This document shows, one piece after another, positions 38,816-50,648 of a DNA stretch of 64,000 nt. A model generated the notes under the pieces. That model did no database searches. It saw nothing but the letters and a program-made list of their open reading frames with translations, and was not told the DNA's origin. This stretch comes from Pseudoxanthomonas sp. JBR18 (lineage in GTDB: Bacteria > Pseudomonadota > Gammaproteobacteria > Xanthomonadales > Xanthomonadaceae): contig NZ_CP116339.1 in assembly GCF_028198165.1 (NCBI RefSeq), positions 3,231,001 to 3,295,000 of the forward strand, in the 5' to 3' direction. Each line of letters opens with the position of its first letter. Positions within the stretch are counted from its first letter, which is position 1. Made by a program: the position numbers and the translations under genes.

Positions 38816-41058
38816 GCGCCCAACCGGTCGACCCCAACGTCCCACCGGATCACGTGACCATCGAGATCGACGGGCGCACGCTGTACGCGCCCAAGGGCTC
38901 GATGATCATCCAGGCGGCCGACAAGGCCGGCATCCCGATTCCGCGGTTCTGCTATCACGACAAGCTGTCCATCGCGGCCAACTGCCGCATGTGCCTGGTC
39001 GATACCGAGATGGGCGGGCGCGCCGCGCCCAAGCCGTCGCCGGCTTGCGCCACGCCGGTGGGCGATGGTCTGAAGGTCTTCACCCGCAACGAGAAAGCGC
39101 TCAAGTACCAGCGCAGCGTGATGGAATTCCTGCTGATCAACCATCCGCTGGACTGCCCGATCTGTGATCAGGGCGGCGAGTGCGAACTGCAGGACGTCTC
39201 GCTGGGCTATGGCCGTTCGGTGAGCCGCTTCAACGAGCGCAAGCGCACCGTGCCGGACGAGGACATCGGGCCGCTGGTGGCCACCGAGATGACCCGCTGC
39301 ATCCAGTGCACGCGTTGCGTGCGCTTCACCGCGGAAGTCGCCGGCACCTACGAGCTGGGCGGCATGTACCGCGGCGAGAACCTGCAGATCGGCACCTACG
39401 ACGGCAAGCCGTTGACCACCGAGCTGTCGGGCAATGTCGTGGACGTGTGTCCGGTCGGCGCGCTGACCAACAAGGTGTTCCAGTTCCGCGCCCGTCCGTG
39501 GGAGCTGCAGGCGCGCGAGTCGCTGGGTTTCCACGATGCGATGGGCTCGAACCTGTTCGTGCACGTGCGTCGTGGTGAAGTGCTGCGCACCGTGCCGCGC
39601 GACAACGAGGCGGTCAACGAGTGCTGGCTGTCCGATCGCGACCGCTATTCGCACCAAGGCCTGTACGCCGAAGACCGCGCGGTCAAGCCGCTACAGAAGG
39701 TCAATGGCGAGTGGAAGGAAGTGAGCTGGGCCGAAGGCCTGGCCGCCGCGGTCGAGATCCTCAAGGCCCATCAGGGCGATGATCTGGGCGTGCTGGTGCA
39801 TCCGGCCACCTCGAACGAGGAGGGCGGCCTGCTGGCCAAGCTCGCCTCCGGCCTGGGCACCGGCAACCTCGACCATCGCATCACCTCCAACGACCTGTCC
39901 GATGGCGCCGTCGCGCAGCCGTTCGGCCTGCCGCTGGCGCAGATCGAACAGGCCGGTGCGATCGTGGTGTTCGGCAGCAACGTGCGCCACGAGCTGCCGC
40001 TGCTGCACCAGCGCATCCGCAAGGCGGTGCGCAATGGTGCCAAGGTCCATGTGGTCAACCCGGTCGACTTCGACTTCACCTTCAACGCGGCGGGCAAGTA
40101 CATCGTGGCGCCGTCGCAGCTGGCCGATGCACTTGGCAATGCGGCGCTGCGCGAGGCGGTGCAGGGCGCCAGCTCGTCGGTGGTGATCGTCGGTGCCATC
40201 GCCGAGAACCACCCGCAGGCCGCCACGCTGCGCAAGGCCGCTGCGGACTTTGCGTCGGCGACCGGCGCGGCGCTGTGCCGCATCCCGCAGGGGGCCAATG
40301 CCGTGGGCCTGGCCCGTGCCGGCGTGCTGCCCAGCGGCAGCGACGCGGTGGACATGGTCGCCAAGCCGCGCGGTGCCTACGTGATCTACGGGATCGAGCC
40401 GGGCCTGGACTTCGCCCATGGCTTCGCGACCCAGAAGGCGCTGACGGCGGCCAAGGTCGTGGCGTTCAGCCACTTCGCCTGTGCCTCCACGCGCCGCATG
40501 GCCGATGTGATTCTGCCGATCGGCGCGCTTCCGGAGATCGAAGCCACGCTGACCAACCTGGATGGCGTCGAGCAGCGCGCCCAGGCCGGCGGCAAACTGC
40601 CGGGCGAAGCCCGCGAGGGCTGGCGTGTACTGCGTGCCCTGGGTGGCGCGCTGGGGCTGGCCGGCTTCGAGTTCACCGATTTGTCTGGTGCGCGCGCAAG
40701 CCTGGCGGGTGCCGCGCCCGTCGCGCCCAAGACCTCCGCCGCGCCGGCACTGGCCGGGGAGGGGCTGGAGGTCGTGGCCACGGCGGGCATCTATCGCACC
40801 GACGGATTCGTGCGCCGGGCCACCGCCCTGCAATCGCATCCGCTCAATGGCGCGCCGGCCATCAGTCTGCATCCGGACGATGCGCAGCGCCTGGCCCTCA
40901 CGGACGGACAGGTGGCCAAGGTGCAGGCCGGTGACGGTACGGCCACCTTGCCGGTGGTGATCAATGATCGGGTCGCGCCGGGATCGGTGTGGATCGAATC
41001 GGGCCATGGCGCCACCGCGCCCATCGGGGCCGATCGGGTGAAGGTGGTGGCGGCATGA
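38812..41058 (+). CDS. nuoG: NADH-quinone oxidoreductase subunit G
   Basis: 75-kDa iron-sulfur subunit. The 748-residue protein starts with a ferredoxin-like domain ([2Fe-2S] ligands in [18 protein letters not shown]), then the HxxxCxxC-type site ([18 protein letters not shown]), then the two-cluster region ([12 protein letters not shown] and [14 protein letters not shown]), and a molybdopterin-oxidoreductase-like C-terminal domain without a cofactor site. Overlaps its neighbours by four bases each side. Confidence 0.96.
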   Translation: MSAQPVDPNVPPDHVTIEIDGRTLYAPKGSMIIQAADKAGIPIPRFCYHDKLSIAANCRMCLVDTEMGGRAAPKPSPACATPVGDGLKVFTRNEKALKYQRSVMEFLLINHPLDCPICDQGGECELQDVSLGYGRSVSRFNERKRTVPDEDIGPLVATEMTRCIQCTRCVRFTAEVAGTYELGGMYRGENLQIGTYDGKPLTTELSGNVVDVCPVGALTNKVFQFRARPWELQARESLGFHDAMGSNLFVHVRRGEVLRTVPRDNEAVNECWLSDRDRYSHQGLYAEDRAVKPLQKVNGEWKEVSWAEGLAAAVEILKAHQGDDLGVLVHPATSNEEGGLLAKLASGLGTGNLDHRITSNDLSDGAVAQPFGLPLAQIEQAGAIVVFGSNVRHELPLLHQRIRKAVRNGAKVHVVNPVDFDFTFNAAGKYIVAPSQLADALGNAALREAVQGASSSVVIVGAIAENHPQAATLRKAAADFASATGAALCRIPQGANAVGLARAGVLPSGSDAVDMVAKPRGAYVIYGIEPGLDFAHGFATQKALTAAKVVAFSHFACASTRRMADVILPIGALPEIEATLTNLDGVEQRAQAGGKLPGEAREGWRVLRALGGALGLAGFEFTDLSGARASLAGAAPVAPKTSAAPALAGEGLEVVATAGIYRTDGFVRRATALQSHPLNGAPAISLHPDDAQRLALTDGQVAKVQAGDGTATLPVVINDRVAPGSVWIESGHGATAPIGADRVKVVAA

Positions 41059-42146
41059 ACGAGTTGTTGATCAATGGTGTCGGCCCGCTGCGCGACTGGC
41101 TCATCGGCCTGGGCGCCGGGGGACTGATCGCGTGGATCGTGCTGAAGATCCTGGTGATCGCGGTCCCGGTGATCGTGACCGTGGCCTTCTACGTGGTCTG
41201 GGAGCGCAAGCTCATCGGCTGGATGCATGTGCGCCACGGGCCGATGTACGTCGGCATGGGCATCTTTCAGGCCTTCGCGGACGTCTTCAAGCTGCTGTTC
41301 AAGGAGATCATCCAGCCAGCCAGCGCGCAGAAGGCGATCTATATCATCGCGCCGCTGATCACCCTGGCCCCGGCCTTCGCGGCCTGGGCAGTGGTGCCCT
41401 TCGACGGCAAGCTGGTGCTGTCCAACGCCAATGTCGGCCTGCTGTACCTGCTGGCGATGACCTCGCTGGGCGTGTACGGCATCATCCTGGCGGGCTGGGC
41501 TTCCAACTCGAAGTACGCCTTCCTGGGCGCGCTGCGCTCGGCGGCCCAGGTGGTCAGCTACGAGATCGCGATGGGCTTTGCGCTGGTCGGTGTGATGATC
41601 GCCGCTGGTAGCCTCAACCTGTCGTCCATCGTCGAGGCGCAGCGCGGCAACGCCGGCTTCTTCGAGTGGTACTGGCTGCCGCTGTTCCCCTTGTTCATCG
41701 TCTACTGGGTTTCGGGTGTGGCCGAGACCAACCGTGCGCCGTTCGACGTGGTCGAGGGCGAGTCGGAGATCGTGGCGGGCCACATGGTGGAGTACTCTGG
41801 CTCGGCGTTCGCGCTGTTCTTCCTGGCCGAATACGCCAACATGATCCTGGTGAGCTTCCTGGTCGCGCTGTTCTTCATGGGCGGCTGGCTGAGCCCCATC
41901 CAGGGCTGGGTGACCGGGGATGTGTCGCCCTGGGTCAACTGGATCTGGGATGGCGGTTGGCCGTGGCTGTTCGCCAAGGTGTTCTTCTTCGCCAGTGCCT
42001 TCATCTGGTTCCGCGCCAGCTTCCCGCGCTACCGCTATGACCAGATCATGCGGCTGGGCTGGAAGGTCTTCATTCCCCTGACCATCGTGTGGATCGCAGT
42101 GACCGCGCTGATGGTCTTCTACGGCGTCATCCAACGAGGCGCCTGA
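41055..42146 (+). CDS. nuoH: NADH-quinone oxidoreductase subunit H
   Basis: Membrane subunit that links the peripheral arm to the proton-pumping arm and shapes the quinone channel. The 363-residue protein has about eight helices and the signatures [19 protein letters not shown] near 47-65, [22 protein letters not shown] near 150-171 and [20 protein letters not shown] near 223-242. ATG 41055 overlaps the nuoG stop. Confidence 0.97.
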   Translation: MNELLINGVGPLRDWLIGLGAGGLIAWIVLKILVIAVPVIVTVAFYVVWERKLIGWMHVRHGPMYVGMGIFQAFADVFKLLFKEIIQPASAQKAIYIIAPLITLAPAFAAWAVVPFDGKLVLSNANVGLLYLLAMTSLGVYGIILAGWASNSKYAFLGALRSAAQVVSYEIAMGFALVGVMIAAGSLNLSSIVEAQRGNAGFFEWYWLPLFPLFIVYWVSGVAETNRAPFDVVEGESEIVAGHMVEYSGSAFALFFLAEYANMILVSFLVALFFMGGWLSPIQGWVTGDVSPWVNWIWDGGWPWLFAKVFFFASAFIWFRASFPRYRYDQIMRLGWKVFIPLTIVWIAVTALMVFYGVIQRGA

Positions 42147-42152
42147 CCTGTC

Positions 42153-42641
42153 ATGAATAAGATCACCCATTACTTCAAGAGCCTGCTGCTGCTCGAGCTG
42201 CTGCAGGGCCTGTGGCTGACGTTGAAGTACACGTTCAAGCCCAAGTACACCATGATGTACCCGATGGAGAAGTTCCCGCAGTCGCCGCGCTTCCGCGGCC
42301 TGCATGCGCTCCGTCGCTACCCGAACGGGGAAGAGCGTTGCATCGCCTGCAAGCTGTGCGAGGCGGTGTGCCCGGCGCTGGCGATCACCATCGATTCGAC
42401 CAAGCGCGAGGACGGCACCCGCCGTACCACGCGCTACGACATCGACCTGTTCAAGTGCATCTACTGCGGCTTCTGCGAAGAAAGCTGCCCGGTGGATTCC
42501 ATCGTGGAAACCCACGTCCTGGAATATCACTTCGAAAACCGTGGCGAGAACATCGTCAACAAGCAGCAGCTGCTGGCCATTGGCGACCGACTCGAGTCGG
42601 AAATCGCCGAGCGCCGTGCCGCCGACGCCGCATTCCGCTGA
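42153..42641 (+). CDS. nuoI: NADH-quinone oxidoreductase subunit I
   Basis: Holds two [4Fe-4S] clusters (N6a and N6b) that feed N2. The 162-residue protein has an amphipathic N-terminus and two classic ferredoxin motifs, [16 protein letters not shown] and [16 protein letters not shown]. Six bases separate it from nuoH and seven from nuoJ. Confidence 0.98.
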   Translation: MNKITHYFKSLLLLELLQGLWLTLKYTFKPKYTMMYPMEKFPQSPRFRGLHALRRYPNGEERCIACKLCEAVCPALAITIDSTKREDGTRRTTRYDIDLFKCIYCGFCEESCPVDSIVETHVLEYHFENRGENIVNKQQLLAIGDRLESEIAERRAADAAFR

Positions 42642-42648
42642 GGACGAG

Positions 42649-43305
42649 ATGGACTGGGTATTGATCAGCTTCTACATCTTCGCCGCCGTCGCCGCGCTGT
42701 CCGGCGGTGCGGTGATCAGCGTGCGTAATCCCGTGCACGCGGTCTTGTTCCTCATCCTGACCTTCTTCAGCGTGGCCTGCACCTGGCTGCTGGTCGGCGC
42801 CGAGTTCCTCGGCGTGGCCCTGATCCTGGTGTACGTCGGCGCGGTGATGGTGCTGTTCCTGTTCGTGGTGATGATGCTGGACGTCGACGTGGCGTACCTG
42901 CGCCAGGGGTGGGTCAAGTTCCTGCCGGTGGGCATCCTGGTGGCCGTGATCATGCTGGTGCAGATGCTGATCCTGATCGGCATCAAGGCCAAGACCGGCG
43001 CGGTCCTGCCGGACAACGCCGCAGCGGCGGCGGCGGAGACCTCCAACATCACCTGGCTTGCCCGCACGCTGTTCACCGAGTTCCTGCTGCCGTTCGAGTT
43101 TGCGGCGGTGATCCTGACCGTGGCGGTGATCGCCGCGGTGATGTTGACCCTGCGCAAGCGCGAAGGCGTCAAGACACAGAATCCTTCCGAGCAGACCCGG
43201 GTCAAGGCGGCAGGTCGCTTCCGCATGGTGCGCATGGAAGCCGTTCGTCCGGCGCCCGCACCGCAGCCCCCGGCCGATGCGCCATCCCAGGAGGCCAAAT
43301 CGTGA
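42649..43305 (+). CDS. nuoJ: NADH-quinone oxidoreductase subunit J
   Basis: Membrane subunit with five helices and the conserved [20 protein letters not shown] helix near residues 62-81, which carries a pi-bulge. The 218-residue product has a charged, Pro/Ala-rich cytoplasmic tail after the last helix. ATG 42649; overlaps nuoK by four bases (GTGA). Confidence 0.95.
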   Translation: MDWVLISFYIFAAVAALSGGAVISVRNPVHAVLFLILTFFSVACTWLLVGAEFLGVALILVYVGAVMVLFLFVVMMLDVDVAYLRQGWVKFLPVGILVAVIMLVQMLILIGIKAKTGAVLPDNAAAAAAETSNITWLARTLFTEFLLPFEFAAVILTVAVIAAVMLTLRKREGVKTQNPSEQTRVKAAGRFRMVRMEAVRPAPAPQPPADAPSQEAKS

Positions 43306-43607
43306 TCACCCTCGGACACCTGCTGGCGCTTGGCGCGGTGCTGTTCTGCATCTCGCTGGCCGGCATCTTCCTCAACCGCAAGAACGTGATCATCCTGCTG
43401 ATGTCGATCGAGCTGATGCTGCTGTCGGTCAACATCAACTTCGTGGCCTTCTCGCGCCAGCTGGGCGACCCGGCCGGGCAGCTGTTCGTGTTCTTCATTC
43501 TCACCGTGGCAGCGGCCGAGGCCGCGATCGGCCTGGCGATCCTGGTCGCGCTGTTCCGCAGCCGGCACACGATCAACGTGGCCGATGTCGACTCCCTGAA
43601 GGGCTGA
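43302..43607 (+). CDS. nuoK: NADH-quinone oxidoreductase subunit K
   Basis: Smallest antiporter-like membrane subunit, 101 residues and three helices, with the two conserved intramembrane glutamates in [10 protein letters not shown] and [14 protein letters not shown] 43302 gives the standard length. Confidence 0.96.
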   Translation: MITLGHLLALGAVLFCISLAGIFLNRKNVIILLMSIELMLLSVNINFVAFSRQLGDPAGQLFVFFILTVAAAEAAIGLAILVALFRSRHTINVADVDSLKG

Positions 43608-43614
43608 TGTACTG

Positions 43615-45774
<2,160 letters not shown>

Positions 45775-45793
45775 TCTGTACGGATACGAACAC

Positions 45794-47314
45794 GTGTCGA
45801 ACCTGCTGAGCATTCTGATCTGGCTGCCGATTCTCGGTGGCGCCCTGGCCCTGCTGATGGGGGGCGGGCGTGCGCGAGCGGCCCGCTGGCTGGCCTTAGG
45901 TGTGGCCTTGCTGACGTTCCTGGTGAGCCTGCCGCTGCTGGTGCATTTCCAGTGGGGCAATGGCGACATGCAGTTCGTCGAGAAGCACGCCTGGGTGCCT
46001 GCGTTCGACATCTGGTATGCGCTGGGGGCCGACGGCATCTCGGTGGCGCTGATCGTGCTGACCACGCTCACCACCGTGCTGGCCCTGATCGGCGCGTGGA
46101 CCTCGGTGGACAAGCGCGTCAACCAGTACGTCGCGGCGTTCCTGATGCTCGAAGGCATGATGGTCGGCGTGTTCTGCGCCACCGATGCGATGCTGTTCTA
46201 CGTGTTCTTCGAGGCGATGCTGATCCCGATGTTCCTGATCATCGGTGTCTGGGGCGGTCCGCGCCGCATCTACGCCTCGGTCAAGTTCTTCCTATACACC
46301 TTCCTCGGCTCGGTGCTGATGCTGGTCGGGCTGATCTACCTGTACCTCAAGGGGGCGCAGCTGGGCCATGCGAGCTTTCAGTTCGCCGACCTGTACATCC
46401 TGCCGCTGACCGCCAAGGAACAGACCTGGCTGTTCTTCGCCTTCCTGATCGCCTTCGCGGTCAAGGTGCCGATGTTCCCGGTCCACACCTGGCTGCCCGA
46501 TGCGCACGTGGAGGCGCCCACCGCCGGTTCGGTGATCCTGGCGGCCATCATGCTGAAGATCGGTGGCTACGGTTTCCTGCGCTTCTCGTTGCCGATCACG
46601 CCTGATGCCGCGCACGAGTGGGGCCAGCTGGTCATCGTGCTCTCGTTGATCGGCGTGGTGTACGTGGGCCTGGTCGCGCTGGTACAGGAGGACATGAAGA
46701 AGCTCATCGCGTATTCGTCCGTTTCGCACATGGGCTTCGTGACCCTGGGTACGTTCATTGCCGCCGGCCTGTTGCGCGACTACGACAACGTCGACGCCGC
46801 GCGCCTGGGCCTTCAGGGCGCCATGGTGCAGATGATCTCGCACGGCTTCGTCTCCGGCGCGATGTTCTCGTGCGTAGGCGTGGTCTACGACCGAATGCAC
46901 ACACGCATGATCAAGGACTACGGCGGCGTGGCGAACGTGATGCCCTGGTTCGCCGTGTTCTTCGTGTTCTTCGGTATGGCCAACTCGGGCCTGCCGGGGA
47001 CCAGCGGCTTCGTCGGTGAGTTCATGGTCATCCTGGCCAGCTTCCAGAAGCACCCCTACATTGCCTTCGTGGCCGCCCTGACCCTGATCATCGGCGCCGC
47101 CTACACGCTGTGGCTGGTCAAGCGCGTGCTCTACGGCGAGGTGGCCAACAGCCACGTCGCCGAATTGAAGGACATCAACTGGCGCGAAGCCCTGGTGCTG
47201 GGCGTGTTCGCCGCGGGCACCCTGGCGATCGGCGTGTATCCCAAGCCGCTCACCGACCTGCTTGAACCGTCGATCGCGAATCTGGCGATGCAGCTCGCCA
47301 CCAGCAAGCTGTAA
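45794..47314 (+). CDS. nuoM: NADH-quinone oxidoreductase subunit M
   Basis: Second antiporter-like subunit, 506 residues and about fourteen helices. The proton-channel elements FYVFFEAMLIPMFLIIGVWG near 136-155, KVPMFPVHTWLPDAHVEAPT near 223-242 and KKLIAYSSVSHMGFVTLG near 302-319 are present. GTG start, 19 bases after nuoL. Confidence 0.97.
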   Translation: MSNLLSILIWLPILGGALALLMGGGRARAARWLALGVALLTFLVSLPLLVHFQWGNGDMQFVEKHAWVPAFDIWYALGADGISVALIVLTTLTTVLALIGAWTSVDKRVNQYVAAFLMLEGMMVGVFCATDAMLFYVFFEAMLIPMFLIIGVWGGPRRIYASVKFFLYTFLGSVLMLVGLIYLYLKGAQLGHASFQFADLYILPLTAKEQTWLFFAFLIAFAVKVPMFPVHTWLPDAHVEAPTAGSVILAAIMLKIGGYGFLRFSLPITPDAAHEWGQLVIVLSLIGVVYVGLVALVQEDMKKLIAYSSVSHMGFVTLGTFIAAGLLRDYDNVDAARLGLQGAMVQMISHGFVSGAMFSCVGVVYDRMHTRMIKDYGGVANVMPWFAVFFVFFGMANSGLPGTSGFVGEFMVILASFQKHPYIAFVAALTLIIGAAYTLWLVKRVLYGEVANSHVAELKDINWREALVLGVFAAGTLAIGVYPKPLTDLLEPSIANLAMQLATSKL

Positions 47315-47325
47315 GGAATTACGTC

Positions 47326-48789
47326 ATGGCCGCCCCGATGCTTCCCTCCGCCCCCGCCACCGACCTGCTGTCGATCATTCCCGAGCTGGTCGTCATCGCC
47401 GGCGCGTTCGTGCTGCTCATCCTGGATGTCTTTCTGGATGCGCGGCGTCGCGTGATCACCCATGGCCTGACCCTGCTCGTGCTGGCCATTGCCTTCGTGC
47501 TGCTGTTCGCGCACGTGGGCGAGGGCACCCAGGCGGTGACGGTCTTCAACGGCATGTTCGTGCATGACGCCATGGCCGACGTGGTCAAGGCCACGATTGT
47601 CCTGGTCAGCGGGCTGTCGTTGATCTACGGCTGGCCCTATTTGCGCGAACGTGACCTTTATCCGGGCGAGTTCCCGGTTCTGGTGCTGTTCGCCACCGCC
47701 GGCATGATGATGCTGACCTCGGCCGGCAGCCTGGTGATGGTGTATCTCGGTCTGGAGCTGCTGTCGCTGTGTTCCTATGCCATGGTGGGCATGAACCGCG
47801 ACAACGGCCTGTCGACCGAGGCGGCGATGAAGTACATCGTCCTGGGGTCCATCGCCTCGGGCCTGCTGCTGTACGGCATGTCGCTGGTCTACGGCGCGAC
47901 CGGCTCGCTGGAGCTGTCCCAGATCAGCGCCGGCATCGCGGGCATCACCGATCGGCCGATGCTGCTGACCGGCGTGGTCTTCATGGTGTGCGGCATCGCC
48001 TTCAAGCTGGGCGCGGCGCCGTTCCACATGTGGCTGCCGGACGTCTATCAGGGTGCGCCGACGCCGATCACGCTGTTCATCAGCACTGGCCCCAAGCTGG
48101 CGGCCTTCGCCATGGCCTATCGCGTGCTCGAGCAGGGCGTCGGGCCGACCGCCGAGCAGTGGCACCTGCTGCTGGCCGCGCTCGCGGCACTGTCGCTGAT
48201 CATTGGCAACGTGGTGGCCATCGCCCAGACCAATCTCAAGCGCATGCTGGCGTATTCGACCGTCTCGCATGTGGGCTTTTTGCTGCTGGGCCTGGCCGGT
48301 GGCGGTCCTGAGGGGTATTCGGCGGCACTGTTCTACGGCATCGCCTATGCGCTGATGTCCGCAGCGTCCTTCGGCGGCATCCTGGTGCTTTCGCGCAAGG
48401 GTTTCGAAGCCGACACCATCGATGACTTCAAGGGTCTCAGCGCGCGTAGCCCATGGATGGCCTGGATGGTGCTGTGTGTCATGGCTTCGCTGGCAGGCGT
48501 TCCGCCGTTCCTGGGTTTCTGGGCCAAGCTGGTGGTGCTGCGCGCCGCCTTGCACGGTGATCTGATGTGGCTGGCCCTGCTGGGCGTGATCTGTGCGGTG
48601 ATCGGCGCCTTCTACTACCTGCGCGTGATGAAAGTGATGTTCTTTGACGAGCCGGTGGGTTCCCTTCCGGATGCGCGTTCAGGTACACTAGTCCCCGTTG
48701 TTTTTGGCATCAATGCCCTGGGTCTTCTGGCCCTTGGACTGGCTTGGAACCCAGTCATGACGTGGTGCAAGACCGCGTTCGGCATATGA
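47326..48789 (+). CDS. nuoN: NADH-quinone oxidoreductase subunit N
   Basis: Third antiporter-like subunit and last gene of the nuo operon; 487 residues. Conserved pieces are YLGLELLSLCSYAMVGMNRD near 140-159, FKLGAAPFHMWLPDVYQGAPTP near 226-247 and LKRMLAYSTVSHVGFLLLGL near 304-323. The operon ends here; the initiator tRNA with its own promoter follows. Confidence 0.97.
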   Translation: MAAPMLPSAPATDLLSIIPELVVIAGAFVLLILDVFLDARRRVITHGLTLLVLAIAFVLLFAHVGEGTQAVTVFNGMFVHDAMADVVKATIVLVSGLSLIYGWPYLRERDLYPGEFPVLVLFATAGMMMLTSAGSLVMVYLGLELLSLCSYAMVGMNRDNGLSTEAAMKYIVLGSIASGLLLYGMSLVYGATGSLELSQISAGIAGITDRPMLLTGVVFMVCGIAFKLGAAPFHMWLPDVYQGAPTPITLFISTGPKLAAFAMAYRVLEQGVGPTAEQWHLLLAALAALSLIIGNVVAIAQTNLKRMLAYSTVSHVGFLLLGLAGGGPEGYSAALFYGIAYALMSAASFGGILVLSRKGFEADTIDDFKGLSARSPWMAWMVLCVMASLAGVPPFLGFWAKLVVLRAALHGDLMWLALLGVICAVIGAFYYLRVMKVMFFDEPVGSLPDARSGTLVPVVFGINALGLLALGLAWNPVMTWCKTAFGI

Positions 48790-48810
48790 TGTAACGGAAG
48801 GTTCTAAGGG

Positions 48811-48839
48811 TTGCAAAAAATCCTCAATACCTTCATAAT
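48811..48839 (+). promoter_or_regulatory. sigma-70 promoter of initiator tRNA
   Basis: TTGCAA (48811-48816) and CATAAT (48834-48839) with the ideal 17-base spacer, ending 11 bases before the tRNA. The region is strikingly AT-rich for this genome. Confidence 0.68.
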
Positions 48840-48850
48840 TCCGCTTCTGC

Positions 48851-48927
48851 TGCGGGGTGGAGCAGTCTGGCAGCTCGTCGGGCTCATAACCCGAAGGTCG
48901 CAGGTTCAAATCCTGCCCCCGCTACCA
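48851..48927 (+). tRNA. initiator tRNA-fMet(CAT)
   Basis: A 77-base tRNA with encoded CCA and anticodon CAT at 48885-48887. It has both initiator hallmarks: three consecutive G-C pairs in the anticodon stem (TCGGG/CCCGA) and an unpaired end of the acceptor stem, here T1 opposite T72 (TGCGGGG against CCCCGCT). T-arm is GCAGG-TTCAAAT-CCTGC. Confidence 0.96.
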
Positions 48928-49586
48928 AGAAAGAAGTCGCTTTATCTGCTCCAGAGCGACTGTTGAATACGATGCGGCGATCTCGGTAACGAGGTCGCCG
49001 TTTTCGTTTTGAGGTAGTGCTTGGTTTTTGTCCAACGCCTGCTTCGAGGCGTATCTCACTGACGTCGGACCAGAGAGGATTCGGCATCCTCCTTCGCGGT
49101 GTGTTGGCTGGCGGCGAGCGGCCCAGATCGCCCTGGTCCGTGTGCGATGGCCGTCATCATGGCCTTGAGCAAGCGCATCGCATCATCACGTTCGCGTCCG
49201 GCAAAGGGAAAGGTTTGGCCAGAGCCGCCCCCCCGGTCGGGACGCCGCGTCGCGGCCGGCGGGGCGGGAGCCGCCACCGGCGGTAGGGTCGCTCACCCTC
49301 CGGCGTGAAGTCGGCGCTCGCCTTGCGCTAGCAACCCGCTCACGGGGCGTGGCTCGATCAGGGCAGCAGCTCGATAGGAGACGCCCGCGCGCGCTAATGG
49401 CCCGGTCTTGCCCGCGACATCAGGGCCTTCACGGGCGCCGAGGAACCGGGTACCTTGCTCGAGGGGAGTGATGCCGGATCGGGGTGCGCATTCTTGCAGC
49501 GGGTCACCTCGTGTCTTCGAGGCTGCGTCCGGATGTTGCTATGCTGTGAAGGTCACTGGTGGTTCGCCAGTCGTTTGGATTTGGGT
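48928..49586. other. 659-base gap between initiator tRNA and the diguanylate cyclase gene
   Basis: Starts with the tRNA terminator (48975-49010). The remaining 575 bases show no credible gene: short frames on both strands (for example 49056-49277 minus and 49099-49308 plus) have shadow-like composition. TATGCT at 49540-49545 could be a -10 box for the next gene, without a convincing -35. This may be decayed sequence at the edge of an inserted block. Confidence 0.45.
48975..49010 (+). terminator. intrinsic terminator after initiator tRNA
   Basis: CGGCGATCTCG pairs with CGAGGTCGCCG (11 bp with one G-T pair) around a GTAA loop, followed by TTTTCGTTTT. It ends the tRNA transcript, so rimP is not read from the tRNA promoter. 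Confidence 0.85.
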
Positions 49587-50627
49587 ATGGCCTGCGATCT
49601 CAAGACGCCGGAATCAAGCGACGTGGCCGTTGGCGTTTCCCGGCGGGCGGCGCACGAAGTGCTGTCGGCCGATGAACTGGCCCTGTTCTCCCGTTTTGGC
49701 CGCGAGCGGTCGTTCATGGCAGGCGAGCGGATCTTCGAGCGTGGCCAGGTCGGGACGCAGATGTACGTCTGCCTGGAGGGTGGGGTCGATCTGGACTTCG
49801 GCCGCGACCTGATCGTCAAGCGGATCGGCGCGGGCGGCTTCTTCGGGGAACTCGGATTGCTGATCGGAGGGCATGCGCGCAGCGCCGATGCCAGCGCCGC
49901 CAGCGCGTGCCGGCTACTCGAGCTGGATCACCACGACTTCGAGCGTCTGGTTGCGCATGATCCGGCACTGACCGCGCATTTCCTGCGCGCTGCGATCGTA
50001 CGGGTTGTCCACAGCGAACAGTCGCTGATCCATCAATTGCGCCGTCGCAATCATGAACTGGAGGCGGCGCTGGAGAGCCTGGACGCCACTTCGCGCCAGC
50101 TCAATCAGTCCGAAGTGCTGGCCGGCACCGATGAGCTGACCGGTCTCTACAACCGTCGCGCGCTCGCGTCCTACCTGCAGACGTCTCGTCTCAAGGGAGA
50201 ACTGCCCGCGCTGGGGCTGTTGCTGATCGACTGCGACCGATTCAAACGTGTCAACGACCAGTATGGGCACGTGGTGGGCGATCGCGTGCTGCAGAACGTG
50301 GCGCATGCGCTGCGTGCGCGGATGCGGCCCGGTGACTTCGCCTGCAGGCTTGGTGGCGACGAATTCTGTGTGTTGGTCAGTGCGGATCATGCCGCCGAGG
50401 TGAGTCGTTTCGCGGAGGATCTTCTGGCACAGGTGCGCAGCGGAATGAACCAGGCCGGTCAAGTGCCACCGCACATTTGTCCGGTCAGCATCGGCATGAG
50501 CCTGATCGATGCGCAGGGCGGTTGGAATGACTGGTACGCGCGCGCCGACGATGCGCTTTATGAAGCCAAGCGTCTGGGGGGCGATCGTGTGCATGGTGCT
50601 GATCCGCTTCCGTTCGCTCCAATCTGA
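49587..50627 (+). CDS. cyclic-nucleotide-binding domain plus GGDEF diguanylate cyclase
   Basis: Makes cyclic di-GMP under control of an N-terminal ligand domain. The 346-residue protein has a cNMP-binding domain (about residues 26-140) with the phosphate-binding cassette FFGELGLLIGGHARSADASA, a linker helix (about 145-180), and a GGDEF domain (about 185-335). The active site GGDEF is intact at 256-260 and an inhibitory-site RPGD lies five residues before it. ATG 49587 is chosen; an upstream in-frame start at 49455 adds a Cys/Trp-rich segment unlike either domain. The peptide-modification cyclase gene follows after 21 bases, so the two are likely one transcript. Confidence 0.87.
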   Translation: MACDLKTPESSDVAVGVSRRAAHEVLSADELALFSRFGRERSFMAGERIFERGQVGTQMYVCLEGGVDLDFGRDLIVKRIGAGGFFGELGLLIGGHARSADASAASACRLLELDHHDFERLVAHDPALTAHFLRAAIVRVVHSEQSLIHQLRRRNHELEAALESLDATSRQLNQSEVLAGTDELTGLYNRRALASYLQTSRLKGELPALGLLLIDCDRFKRVNDQYGHVVGDRVLQNVAHALRARMRPGDFACRLGGDEFCVLVSADHAAEVSRFAEDLLAQVRSGMNQAGQVPPHICPVSIGMSLIDAQGGWNDWYARADDALYEAKRLGGDRVHGADPLPFAPI

Positions 50628-50648
50628 GGATCGGCTTTCGGCCTCTGC

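Noticed and set aside
48688..49087. Minus-strand frames across initiator tRNA, with GAGFEPATFGL and NLRPSGYEPDELPDCSTP
   Set aside because: Both are antisense translations of the tRNA-Met gene, another common false annotation.
49056..49308. Short frames on both strands in the gap after initiator tRNA
   Set aside because: Overlapping frames on both strands with low-complexity Pro/Arg/Gly content; none has a start context.
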